Shown here in pieces: positions 24,201-36,800 of a stretch of 64,000 nucleotides of DNA. Within the stretch, counting starts at the first letter, position 1, and the number at the start of each line of letters is the position of its first letter. This DNA comes from Annona cherimola (taxonomy: Eukaryota > Streptophyta > Magnoliopsida > Magnoliales > Annonaceae). The stretch covers positions 59,134,012 to 59,198,011 of the forward strand of contig CM059971.1 of NCBI GenBank assembly GCA_030490835.1. Reading direction: 5' to 3'. The position numbers were made by a program, and so were the translations under genes. The notes under the pieces are model-generated. The model did no database searches, was not told the DNA's origin, and saw nothing but the letters and a program-made list of their open reading frames with translations.

Positions 24201-27200
24201 CATAGATTATTAGTGATGGATATATATACACAAAAAGAGTCAACAAAAACTAAAGGCAATGTAATTCCAAAAATTAAATGGTGGAATTTAAAAGGAAACA
24301 ACATAGAACTTTTTAGAAAAAGAATGATAGAAGAAGTAAAATGGGACACACAAGAAGATGGAGTAGAATCGATGTGGGATAAAATGGCAACTAACATAAA
24401 AGAAGTAGGACAAAGTATTGTAGGTGTATATAAAAATCGTAGATCCTCACATAGAGAAACTTGGTGGTGGAATGAAGATGTTCAAAAAGCTATAAATGAT
24501 AAACAAGAAAAGTTTAAAACATGGCAGGGAAATAAAAATGATACAAACTTACAACAATACAAACTATCAAAAAAGCTACTAAAAAGATTATTAGTGATGC
24601 TAAATACAAAGCTTATGAGAACCTATATAACAGATTAGGAACTAGACAAGGTGAAAAGGATATTTTTAAATTGGCTAAATTAAGAGAAAATAAGGGCAAA
24701 GATTTAACACATATTAGATGTATTAAAAGTGAGGACCAAAGAGTTCTCGTCAAAGATGATAATATTAAGGAAAGATGGAAAACTTATTTTTATAGTTTAC
24801 TAAATGATACCCCACACGAACAATTAACATTAGATGTTAGTCTAAATAGGGAAGAAAATAGGAATATCAGTTATTTCAAAAAAATTCGAATATCTGAAGT
24901 AAAGGAAGCTTTAAGGAAAATGAAAACAGGAAAAGCTTTAGGCCCAGATAATATACCAATTGAGGCATGGAAGTGCATGGGAGATGTAGGTGCAACATGG
25001 TTAACAAATTTTTTTAATAAGATTATAAAAACGAAGTTAATGCCAAGTGAATGGAGGAAAAGCATTATAGTTCCAATTTATAAAAATAAGGGAGATATTC
25101 AAAATTGTGCAAATTATCGTGGAATAAAATTAATGAGTCATACTATGAAATTATGGGAAAGAGTAATTGAAAATAGACTAAGACGGGAAACTAATATATC
25201 TGAAAATCAATTTGGTTTTATGTCAGGAAGATCAACTATTGAAGCTATTTTCTTACTTAGACAACTATTTGAAAAGTATAGGGAGAAGAAAAAGAACTTA
25301 TACATGATTTTTATTGATTTAGAAAAAGCTTATGATCGAGTACCAAGGAAGTTAATATGGCAAGTGATGAGAAAAAAAGGAATTAATGACAGATACATTG
25401 ATATTATTAAAGATATGTATGAGGGGGCTGTTACAAATGTGAGAACCATTAGTGGAGATACTAATGTCTTCCCAGTTAAAATAGGTTTACATCAAGGCTC
25501 AACCTTGAGTCTTTACCTTTTTACCTTAGTAATAGATGAAATTACTAGACATCTCCAAGAAGAAGTACCTTGGTGTATGTTATTTGCAGATGACATTGTT
25601 CTAATAGATGAAACTAAAGAAGGACTAAATTTAAAATTGAATAGGTGGGTAGATGCTTTAGAATCTAATGGTTTTAGAATTAGTCGCACAAAAACTGAAT
25701 ATATGAAATGCAATTTTAATAATAGTGAGAACCCGGATGAGGAACCAATTAAGATTTTAGATCAAGCAGTAACAAGAACTAATCACTTTCGGTACTTAGG
25801 ATCAATAGTTCAAGAGAACGGAGAAATCGAGAAAGATATAATACATAGAATTCAAGCAGGATGGAAGAAATGGAGAAGTACGTCAAGAATTTTATGTGAC
25901 CGTCGAGTCCCAGTCAAATTAAAAGGAAAATTTTATAAGACTGCGATTAGACCTGCTATGCTTTATGGGGCAGAATGTTGGGCAGTTAAAGAGCAACATA
26001 TACAAAAAATGAGCGTAGCAGAAATGAGAATGTTAAGGTGGATGAGTGGTAAAACAAGAAAAGATAAAATTAGGAATGAAATAATTCGAGAAAACTTAAA
26101 AGTGAGACCAATTTATGATAAAATGAGAGAAAATAGATTAAGATGGTTTGGTCATGTAAAAAGGAGGCCTGAAGTCGCACCGGTTAGGAAAACAGAGTTT
26201 ATCCAAGTAGAAGGTGGTAGGAGAATGAGAGGAAGACCCAAAAAAACATGGATGGAAGTAATTAAACAAGATTTTACAAAATTACAAATTACTGAAAATT
26301 TAGTCTTAAATCGCCAAGAATGGCGTAACAGAATCCATGCAGCCGACCCCACATAGGTGGGAAATGGCTTATGATGATGATGAATAAAATATTTATATGA
26401 TTTGAAACAAGCACCTAAGGAATGACATGAAAATTTTCATTGATTTGTATAGGCAAATGATTTTAAATTAAATCAATCAAATAAATGTGTTTATAGTAAA
26501 TTTGTTGCCAATATAAATATTATTATTTGTCAATATGTGGATGATATACTCATCTTTGGTACTAAGCTTGAGATTATCATAGAAACTATAAGTTTTCTGT
26601 CAGTTAACTTTGATACGAAAGCTATAGGCAGAGCGGATGTCATTCTTGGTATCAAAATTATAAGAGATGGTAATGTATTTTCTCTTTTCCAATCTTATTA
26701 CATTGAAAAAAATACTCCAGCAGTTTAATCATTTTGACGCTAGTATGATCTCAACTTCTTTTCATCTCAATGCCAAGTTATGTAAAAATGATGGTAAATC
26801 TGTAGACTAGCTTGAGTATGCTAGAGTGATCGAAAGTTTAATTTATGCTATGTGTTGTACTAGACCAGATATGCTTTTGCTATAGGTGTATTCGGCAAGT
26901 TTACTAGTAATCCAGAATACATGCATTGGAATACAATTTATAGAATTTTGAAATATTTGAAAAAGACCATTGATTATGGATTGCATTTCGGTAGTTAATC
27001 CACTGTAGAAGGGTACAGTAATGTAAGTTGAATTTCTAATACTAAGGAATCCATAACTACTAGTGGTATTTTCACTATTTGAGAAGCTGCTATTTTTTAG
27101 GCTTCCAAAAAGCAAACCTGCATTACACATTCGACCATTAAACATTTTGCTTTGGCTGCAGCAGAAAAAAAGGCAAAGTGGCTCAAAAATTTACTACTTG

Positions 27201-30200
27201 AAATTCATATTTGGCCTAAGTTAACGCCTCCTATTTATTTGCATGATAATGAAGCAACCTTGTTTAGAGCGTATAATAAGACTTATAATGGTAAGTTACG
27301 ACATATTGCATTGAGATATAATTATGTAAGACAATTGCTCCAAGATGGAATGGTTCCTATTGATTTTGTAAGATCAAGTGAAAACTTAGCAGACCCGCTT
27401 ACAAAAGGCCTTAACAGGGAAGTGATTCAAAAAACATCAAGAGTGATTGGACTAAAATCCACATCAATAAGTTGCAATAACTAAAACTCAAATATATTCT
27501 TGTAGCCTAAGTCTAAAACTTTAATGAGTAAAGTAAGTTATTTTTGCAACTTGTAAGCACCGATTATATCTATATTTTGCATCCCTCAGGCAGTGCTTGT
27601 ATCTTGTAATATATTTACAAGGTTGACTACTTTATACTCTTAATAGATCTAAAACCATTGTGTTGGAGTATTTAGATACATGATACTCTAAATAAATCCA
27701 CCTATATGAGTGTTAGAAGTAAGACCGCTTCCATTTGCAGTGTGAAGATTCACTCTGAGGTGCTCATGAAACTGGGGCATTAACACATGGCCATAACGTG
27801 TTACCTTTTAGAATACTTGAAGTATTTTGAAATATTACATGTGAGATAGGTTCGATTAATCGGATGCGGTCTATAGTTCAAAGCCATAACTATTATACAC
27901 CTCGGTAAATCTGATGTATTTTCACTAAGTAAAAGTTTAAGTTTACCCAACACCTTTATTTATGTATGAGATTTCCTTTATCGAATAGAGTTGATTTAAA
28001 TTTTCAAAATGGCGAGGGAATGTTGAGATTTTCAAAATCTATAATAAATATTATATTAAATCATAGATAAGCGACAAAATCAAGTAGCTAAAACGGTAAC
28101 AACTTTGGCAATTGTACAACAAGTCTTGCGTTCAAATCTACCATCTAACTTTTTTTTTTTTTTTTTTTTGAGTTTTTCGTTTGCACCAAAAGATGCGGCG
28201 AATTAAAATTGGGTTCTCTCCTATCTCCTTCAGACAAATCTTTCTTGCCTCCTTGAAGACATTGTATTGCCTCCATTCAAACATTCTTATAGCTTATCTT
28301 AATTTACACATTGCTGTCTTAATCAAGTTTTGCAAATTTGCCATATTGTTTTGAAATTCTCTCCATTCAACCAAAAATTTTGTCTTCAAGTGTTCATGTA
28401 TCTAGAAGAGGTGCCGCTTCTTGTTATAGTTCAGGTTTCACTTTTTGTATCCTGGAGGCAATTGCAAAATTACCCTAAGCAGCAAATAGGTAGCAAAATT
28501 GCCTTAAGGAAAGTAACGTTGTAACACGCCTAAAGTGAAACTTGGTTTTATTTTCACTTTTACCACTTTCTTTATTTTCTTTATTTTTTATATTTTGCCC
28601 AACAATATTTTTCCAATAAGATTTACTTACAAAAGATCGGTTTTGGAGATACTGTAAAAAGACGTCAAATTTAAGAATCTAAATTTAGCACCATAAGGTA
28701 TATGGGATTGAATAAAAAATGGAAATGCTCATAAACCAAACTACTACAACTTATCCCATGCCTACGTAGGAATAGATGTCCTTCGTTTCCTACAAGGAGA
28801 ACCCTCCTTTAGAGTTGCAAGAGTAGAATAGTAGCGCATTTAAATGAAATGACAAGTACATGATAGGAGGAATAAAAACAAAATGGAGAAAAGGGTCCAT
28901 TGAGTACAGAAAAAATGCAGGCTATGCAACATCTCTCATCAAAAGTAGACATGTTTTGTCATACTAAAGACAGAAAGTGGATAGTCAGAGCACCATTACC
29001 AGTTAGAATGTTCACCGCTACTTCAGTAACAGCTGCAGCAAATGAGACATACCTGGAACATTCCGGCAGATTCAAGCAAAGATCAGTCACAAAAATTGAA
29101 ACTATTAACTTTTCCACTATAACGACCAAGCATATGGTCCGGAGCCTTTACCACCACTTTGTAAGACAAAGGCTCCTCTACAATAAGTGATTGCCGCAAA
29201 TCCATGTGATGGGCCAATCATGGGTAAGGCATAAATCCTATGGGATCCTAATATTTTCCTTGCTGTCTTGCAACCAGCAGTTCGAATATTGTGAACATGT
29301 TACCTGAAGGAAAATTTCACCAAATTAAGTCATTATCATCCACTAACAAGAGATAATCTTTAAGACAAGCATATTACTTATGTATGACATACATGTAAAG
29401 TGCTAGAATGGTTCCATTTTGTGAAATGTGTGTTTTGGGAATAGTTGTGAACTTTATGTGACCTCAAGTTGCGATTTTGAGCAAAGACTTCTATGACCAA
29501 TGTGAATACTCCCACATAATTGTCTTATATATTGTGATGTGTGAGGTGTTAGTTTGGGCATTTAATGTGGTTGGAATGAATATTGCTTATCAAGTTGCTT
29601 TTAGTACTGACCTTGAGTGAGAGAACTCTTAGTTACATTTTGAGTTTGGCGTCAATTGAGGCATTGGATGACATGAACATGTTATTTTTCGTGTATCATG
29701 TGTGCAATGTCTTTGAGGTGACACAATGAACATTGGAACTGTTTTATGTTATTTTGGCTATTGCGCTAGTCATCGAGGGCCCATATGATGGTGGGCAGAA
29801 TGTATGACTAGTGTCAGAATACGAGAAAGTTTATTGATGTGATTACAGCCTTTTATGTGGAAAATCTCATTCCATCTGAACAATTGGGAGCACAGATTAA
29901 GACTCTCACAAGGGACAAGGCAATGAGATGTTGAATTTGGGGGGTGGTTGACATGTGGCCATAGATGAATGAGATGAAGAGGTCTGAGAGGTTGATGAAA
30001 GGAGGCATGAGAGATGCTGCCATTCAACGATAGAAAAAGAGAAGAATCTACCCGATGGAACAGAATTGAGAAAGTGGAAAAAAAAAATTGAGAATTGTCA
30101 GTTATGAACTCGTCAACATGCTAGACTTTATGGCGTGATGATGATAATCATAATATTCAATGTCATCAATCATTACTCAATAGTCTACTCCTTAAATTGC

Positions 30201-33200
30201 TATTTTTGTGTTTCTTTGTCTATTTATATGGTCTAAATGTTTGTTCTTTAGTTTGAATGTAATATTCCAATGCATGGTTACAATATTGTATATAAGTCAC
30301 CTGCATAGGCATATATAGGCAATAGACAGCAACTTAGCCTTATTTATAAAAGAAAATGGACGATACACTGTCATTTACATATGCAAAATGTGAATTAAAT
30401 AAAGCTTTTAATAACATTGAATACCGTGAATATGTACAAACGAGGTGCAGTGAAAATGGGATGGGTTATCATCTATTAAGTTGTCTATGTATCAGCTGGT
30501 ATTTTTGTCATTTATTTCTGTACATTAAATATTAATTTAATTGAAGTCTTCCAACCAGCAAGTTAAGTCTCACTTCATACAAACCAATCCCACATCGGAA
30601 AGTGTGCATGAAAAACCATCCTTTGCGCATGACTTGCAGAATGTTTTTAACAGCATAACAGGTATGAAATTTAGGTGAAATTTGGTACCGCATCGGAATT
30701 TAGGTGAAATTCTGTCCCACATCGAATCGGGAATGTCTGGTCAACCTTTAACATCTTATAAATAGTATTGTCAACGGACTTCTAAATAGAAAAGTAAGCT
30801 ATCAGAAGATAAAGTTAAGGGTGTGTTCAGCAATGTGTAGAAAATGTTAAGTTAAAACTTTTCAATCTAAAGATGTTTAGGAAGAGCTAAAACTTTTAAA
30901 TAAAAAGTTTTTGGTTAAAAGTTTTTGAATTTGAAGAGAATGATGTAATATAGTAGGGATAATGATGAAGAGTAAAGAGAATACAGTTCAAACAAACAGG
31001 TTAGTAATATGGGTAGTTATGTAGAAATGATTAGAAAATAAACTAGGTCTATAGGAAAATGTGAAAAAATAATTTAAAAATAGGGTAGTTGTGGAGAGTG
31101 AAAACTCTTAGATTGAAAAATTTTAGTATGACATCTTTTCTCATTGCCAAACACACCCTAAATTTTTTCACTTTCTATAAACTACCCAATTTTCAATCAT
31201 TTCTTTATATTTTCCTATACAACTATCCTACTTTTCAATTATTTATACATAACTATTCACATAACTAACCTATCTGTTTTAACTTTATCCCTTTTAATCC
31301 TCATAATTATCCCTATCATATTACATCATTTTAGAACTTTTACTCTCCAAAACTTTTCATCAAAAGTTTTATTTATTCCCAAGCATACCATGAGAAAGAA
31401 AGTTGAGATTTCATGTTTTAAAGCTGGGTTTTAAGGTAAGTGGATAGTGTCTTTCTAAGATTATTTGCTCAGTTCCTTAGAAAATGAGAAAGATAGCAAT
31501 TAGATTTTTTATTTTTTTAATTTGTTTAGTTAATCATTTAAAATTAGAGATACGTAGAACTTAACCTCTATAAATTATTTAATTAGTTAATTTAAATGTT
31601 AGAAAGATAGAAATTAGCTTTTCAATTTAATTAGTTTAGAAATTAGCTCTCCATTTAATTTAAAATTAAGATAACCAGAAATTAGTCTTCCAAGTCATTT
31701 AATTAGTTTACTCGGAATCAAGATTAGTAGAAATTAGCCATTCTATTTATTTAATTTATTTAAAACAGAGAAAATAGTATTTAATTTGTTTAGCTATTCA
31801 AATAATTATCAGTATGGCATGTGTATAAGCATGCATGCATGATGCAATAGCGCATCAAGAATAGATGCACCAGTGTGTACGGAATAGCCTAGGTGGTATG
31901 AACTTAAGCAATTGCATGAGTGGACTAGTCCACGAGTGCAAAAGGTCAGCCAAGGGTGAATTGCATTACATTAGTTGTATTGCATGAAGAGAAGTGATCC
32001 TATTAGCCCGGACTAAGCAAATGGCTCGCTTAACCTACCTCAAAAAACTAATTTAAAATATATATTTTTTTTATACAGACACTTGTTTATCTAAGTGTAT
32101 TTAACATATAAACAAAGTTTTACTATTTTTGGATATGTGTATATATTTTTTGTGGATTTTCAAACATCTGTGTATATATGTATTTAAAATACACCTATGT
32201 TTAAAAATCTAAAAAAAAATATATATATCCAAAAATGGTAAAACTTAGATTATATGATAAATATACTTAGATAAACAAATATATGAAGAAAAAAGTAAAA
32301 AAAAAAAAAATTTAAATGAATTTTTTTAGGTAGGCTAAGTGAGTGATTTGCTTAGCACTATGTAACTGTATTTAATATATAAATCAAGTTTTACATATAT
32401 TCAACAATGGTAAAACTTGATTTATACGTTAAATACACTTGAATAAAAAAGTATGTGGAGAAAAAAGCCAAAAAAAAATAATTTTTAAATAGGTTTTTTG
32501 AGGTGCGCTAAGCGGAGCATTTGCTTGACCCGAGCTACCAGGATCATTTCCCTCATGGATGCACACACACACACATACATATGTGGGTTTCGCTTTTATG
32601 TAACCGGGTTACATAGAAGCGGACCCATATAACCACTTCAAAATCTAAGATTTTGATCTTTAATGGAAAATCTAATCTATTCATTATATTTAACATCATT
32701 TGTTTATCTTGAAGATCAAGTTTCATCCCAATCAAGTGTGTTTATGAGCCACGGTTTTTAGAAAATGTATATATTCATGTGTAAATTATGAAAAATGCTA
32801 AAATATCAATTTTAAAGTATTATTTTTGACATCTAAGTCGTCCAAAATATCATTTATAAGTGACTAAATGATTCTATAAAGTATTATTATATTCTAATAC
32901 ATGTGTAAATAGATCTAAGTATTTTTATAATTTACACATGAATATGTATATATATATATTTTGAATAAATGTGGCCTATAAACATGATTGGGATGAAACT
33001 TGGTCTCCCGGACAAATAAATGGTGTAAATACAATGAATAGATTGGATTTTCCATTAAAGATCAAAATCTTAGATTTTCAAAGGGTTACACGGGTCTGCT
33101 TCTAGCGAGACTGTATATATATGAGAAGCTATCAGATGCAGCGTACCTGCACCGTATTAATGGTACATTTGGCCAAAAATGGGCTCCACATGTACTTAAA

Positions 33201-33802
33201 TGTATTGATACTTTATACAATCATTTATCCATATATAAATTTTATAGCAAATGATTTACATATTGAAAAAACCACTTTAAGATTATTATTTATATCAAAC
33301 TATTTTATTATGTTGAATTTGTATCTTTTTCAGATGGAGTCCATACACATGTTCAATTGGGATGAAAATTGGTATGACAATAGAATACATCATTCTAAAT
33401 ACAATTGGCAGAATAAATTATAATTTTATGATCATGTGGGGCTCATTTTGAGACAACTGCACCATAATTATGGTTATGGTGCAAGTGCACTGCACTTGAA
33501 TATTACTTATATATATATATATATGTATTTAGAATTATGTATTCTATTACCATACCAATTTTCATCCCAGTTGAATATGAATATCGACTTCATCTGAAAA
33601 TGGTATAAATTCAACGTAATAAAATAGTTTAATGTAAATAACAACTTTAAGGTTCTTTTTTTCAAGATGTAAATCATTTGCTATAAAATTTATAAATGAA
33701 TAAAAGATTGTATAAAGTATCAATACATTTAAGTACACGTAGGGCCCATTTTTGGCCAAATGCACCGTTAATTATAGTGCGGTTTCACTGCACAGGAAAG
33801 GT

Positions 33803-33841
<39 letters not shown>

Positions 33842-36800
33842 TACTTTTGCAAATTAATTTTATTTGGAGGTGGAAAGTATGGTGTTTGCTTATTGAGCAG
33901 TGATGAAGGAATTTATTTTGTGAATTTGACTTACTGGGCATTAAGCACATTCCATAATATTTTAGTTTGTGCAGGTTTTTCAGCCAAAGTCAAAGGTCAA
34001 GGTCCAGTCAAATTAGAAAAGTTAGAATAGCTAAAGTTTGACTGTTATATTTTATCTTCAGTTAGACTATTTTGTTATCAGATGTAACCAGACAAGTTTA
34101 TGAATAGATAAGATTTACTTTGGCTGGTAAACTATTGATTTTATCTGTCATGTCAAAGCAAAATAATTCTGGGGTACGAAAACAACTTCAGCGGATCCAG
34201 GTCAGGTCTGGGTGGGACACTACAGATGTGTTAATATATGTGGGATGATTGTATAATTAATATGGATTGTATTTTGAGGACGATGTATTTGGTGTGGATA
34301 ATGATGACATGATGTTATCTTAGTTTCTCCTTATTGCCTTTTCCATTATTATTTATTCTTTTCTGCTTCGTTTTTCATTACCACTGCTATTACTGACTGC
34401 TGTTTTCTGGATATTTTGCAGATCTTGGGCTTGAATGTTGTGCATGTAGAAGGTCTGCTGTAGGGGTCATAATAAGGTGGAAGATGGGAAGATCACTGGT
34501 ATTCCGAAAGGTGAATGTTCAAATACACTATAAAACTATCTACTTGATATTCAACATGATAAGTAACTGTTGGAAATTTTCAATTAAAACATGCCTGTTT
34601 GTATGCATGCGGAATTTTTCCTGACATGTTGCATGCTGATTGTTTCAACGGCACATGTGGGTTCGGTATTTCCGGAACTAATTGCATGAGATGGGCTACG
34701 GTGAATGTGCAAACGAGCATTGAATTTTTCTATGCTACATGGCTGGAAATCCATTGCTTGGATCCAATATTTAGGAGTTCAGTTTCATTGAAAAATCTAT
34801 ATAAAGGCTGGATGTCTCAACTTAGAAATAACCCGTTTTATTCATTTTTGCCTTCAGTCGTTGGATGCTGTTCACCAGCTCTCTCATACCTGTTCATTTT
34901 TAATTGTTTGTTTCTTAATTTATTAATTCCATTCAAGCTTGTTCTTGCCATCATTAATTATGTTGTTTCTAGAAGGGAAGCTGATTTCATTCTAGATTGG
35001 ATTCTCTCTTTATATCCTGGGGGCAAGTTGTTATAACCCTAAACAGTTGTAAGGGTGCAAATATTGCCTTAAGGAAAGTGACATCTGTAATATGCCTGCA
35101 GGAGAAACCCGTTTATTTTGGCTTGCATTTTCCCACTTTCCTTAAATTTTTCCCATTCCTATTTCTGAGTCTCTGCCCCAACAGTAATTTCCATCTTCTT
35201 GAGAGATCAAAGTTCTATCTTCTTTTCGGATTTCTCAAAATGATAAAGTTTTTGTCATACCTAATTCACTATGGAGTCTTAGCTTGTTTGGATTTATTCG
35301 CTATACAACTCATTAGAAGGAAGCTACTAGATAAAAGCTCATTTGGGGAGCAAATCACCATAAATTTGGAAAGGAAGATCTTCCCTATTTGTAGCCAAAC
35401 ATATTTAGTATGCAATTAAGCACTAGCATCTCTTCCACTGCATAGCCAAATGGGTCATCAATATCCAAGAAAAAATTAAAAAAAACCATGTGGACCATAA
35501 CGCAACCTAAAACTATCCAAACCATAACTCAAAGCAAAATAAAGTAATAATTAACCAAAAAAAAAAAAAAAAAAACTTACTGGAAAGGACCATGAGGACC
35601 AACATCTGGATAAGAACGACCCCTAGCTTGAAGATCTACTCCAGCATCAAGAGCTTTAGCAATAAGTTCGTTCCATGTCGGTTTACCTTCTGAGGTTGAG
35701 ATAACATTTGAAACAGCTTGAAGGCGGTTGACTAATTTTTCACAGGCATTCTGCAGATTCAAAGTATGATGCACCAATTACATATATCAGTATAGGATAT
35801 TTAAAAAACAAACCAGAATGATAGAACACAATAAGCTTCTGGAACACAACAACCTTGCAAGATGGAATACGACAAGCTTCTGGAACACAACCACCTTGCA
35901 AGGTGGAATATGACAAGCTTCTGTAACACAACCACCTTGCAAGGTGGAATATGACAATAACTTGTATTAAAAAGCTAAAGGTAGGCATAACTTTGTTTTT
36001 GATATTACATTAAATATGAATAGTACATAATGAGTAATGATTCAATACTTACGTGAGCATGGAGTCCTCCATGCTTACTCTTTAGTTTTTAAATTTCAAA
36101 ATCTAAACCATCTATTATGTTGTATTTATTTATGATTTGAGAAAATTTATGTATTCCAAACTTTATTATACTATATATACCATATATTTTTCAAAAATTT
36201 TAATATTTATGTATTCATTTTTAAAAGATGTTCTTTTTCTGATATATAAGTTTCCAATGGAAATTATTTATGGTGGCATAATAAAACAAGACGTGCTAAA
36301 CATGATAGATGGTCTTGATTTAAAAAAGTATATTATGGTTAAGATTTTAATGAAGTATATTTTACAATTTTAAAAACTAATGGTAACCATGGAGGACTGC
36401 ATGCTTACATAAGTATTGAATCACTATTCATCCATACTATGACAACTCCATGTATCTAAAGGTAGGCATAACACATCTTCAATACAAATCTGCCTCCCCT
36501 CTTTTGGAATCTCGTTTTTTTAATTATTACTTGCTAAGATAAGAACATCTAATTTTCTGAGAGAAATTTATACTAAAATGATAAACATCAGATGCCAACG
36601 AAGAAGTTTTTTCTTTATTGCTAACAATGAAAGAAGAATGCTGCTTAGTAAAAGGTCACTAAAGGTTAACAATTCAATGTGTTTTCCTTTATAAAGGAAA
36701 CATAAAGATACAAACTCAAGAAGAGCTTACCAGTACACATCTCACAGAAAGTTCCGAAGTAACAGAGGCTCCAGTTCCATCGACATTGTTTGACACAATA

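Larger units (their letters stand above)
23103..26382 (+). mobile_element. RTE-type LINE, near-intact, inserted in the Copia RT
   Basis: A 3,280-bp non-LTR retrotransposon with a single endonuclease-reverse transcriptase reading frame, ending in HAADPT stop and a short ATG-repeat tail (ATGATGATGATGA), both typical of plant RTE elements, which lack poly-A. A perfect 18-bp duplication flanks it. It starts with a GC-rich 5' UTR (23,103-23,216). The host Copia frame resumes exactly across it (KYLYE then LKQAPKE). Base composition and frame integrity differ sharply from the decayed Copia, so it is younger. The only clear lesion is a one-base frameshift in an A6 run at 24,569-24,574. Confidence 0.93.
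19778..28604 (+). mobile_element. Copia LTR retrotransposon, degenerate, with nested LINE
   Basis: Complete structure: two LTRs beginning TGTTG and ending CCAACA, a 5-bp ATATT duplication, and internal remnants in the Copia order gag, protease, integrase, reverse transcriptase, RNase H. Nearly every domain carries stops or shifts, and the two LTRs differ at about 16 of their first 125 positions by eye, so it is an old, dead insertion. It sits in sense opposite to gene A inside intron 14. Without the 3,280-bp LINE and its duplicated target the element would be about 5.5 kb, normal for the superfamily. No recognisable tRNA-Met primer binding site follows the 5' LTR. Confidence 0.9.
18973..28999 (-). 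other. Gene A intron 14 (10.0 kb)
   Basis: The largest gene A intron. Apart from the Copia element with its nested LINE (19,778-28,604) it contains a foldback MITE and a half copy of it (19,173-19,735), a TA tract near 19,232-19,252, and about 390 bases of unassigned sequence next to exon 14. Donor GTAATG and acceptor TATCAG bracket it. Confidence 0.75.
29053..35580 (-). other. Gene A intron 13 (6.5 kb)
   Basis: Holds two back-to-back Tourist-like MITEs, foldback elements FB-A and FB-D, an inverted repeat pair at 33.15-33.78 kb, CT and TA microsatellites at 33,800-33,842, and a solo LTR at 34.57-35.18 kb. At 30,560-30,790 there are two CCCACATCG words and a TTATAAATAG box, typical of a plant LTR promoter, but no ends could be set. 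29,300-30,060 shows nothing recognisable. Confidence 0.7.

Noticed and set aside
34599..35419. Two plus-strand ORFs of 145 and 140 codons
   Set aside because: They lie in or just after the solo LTR and show no domain.
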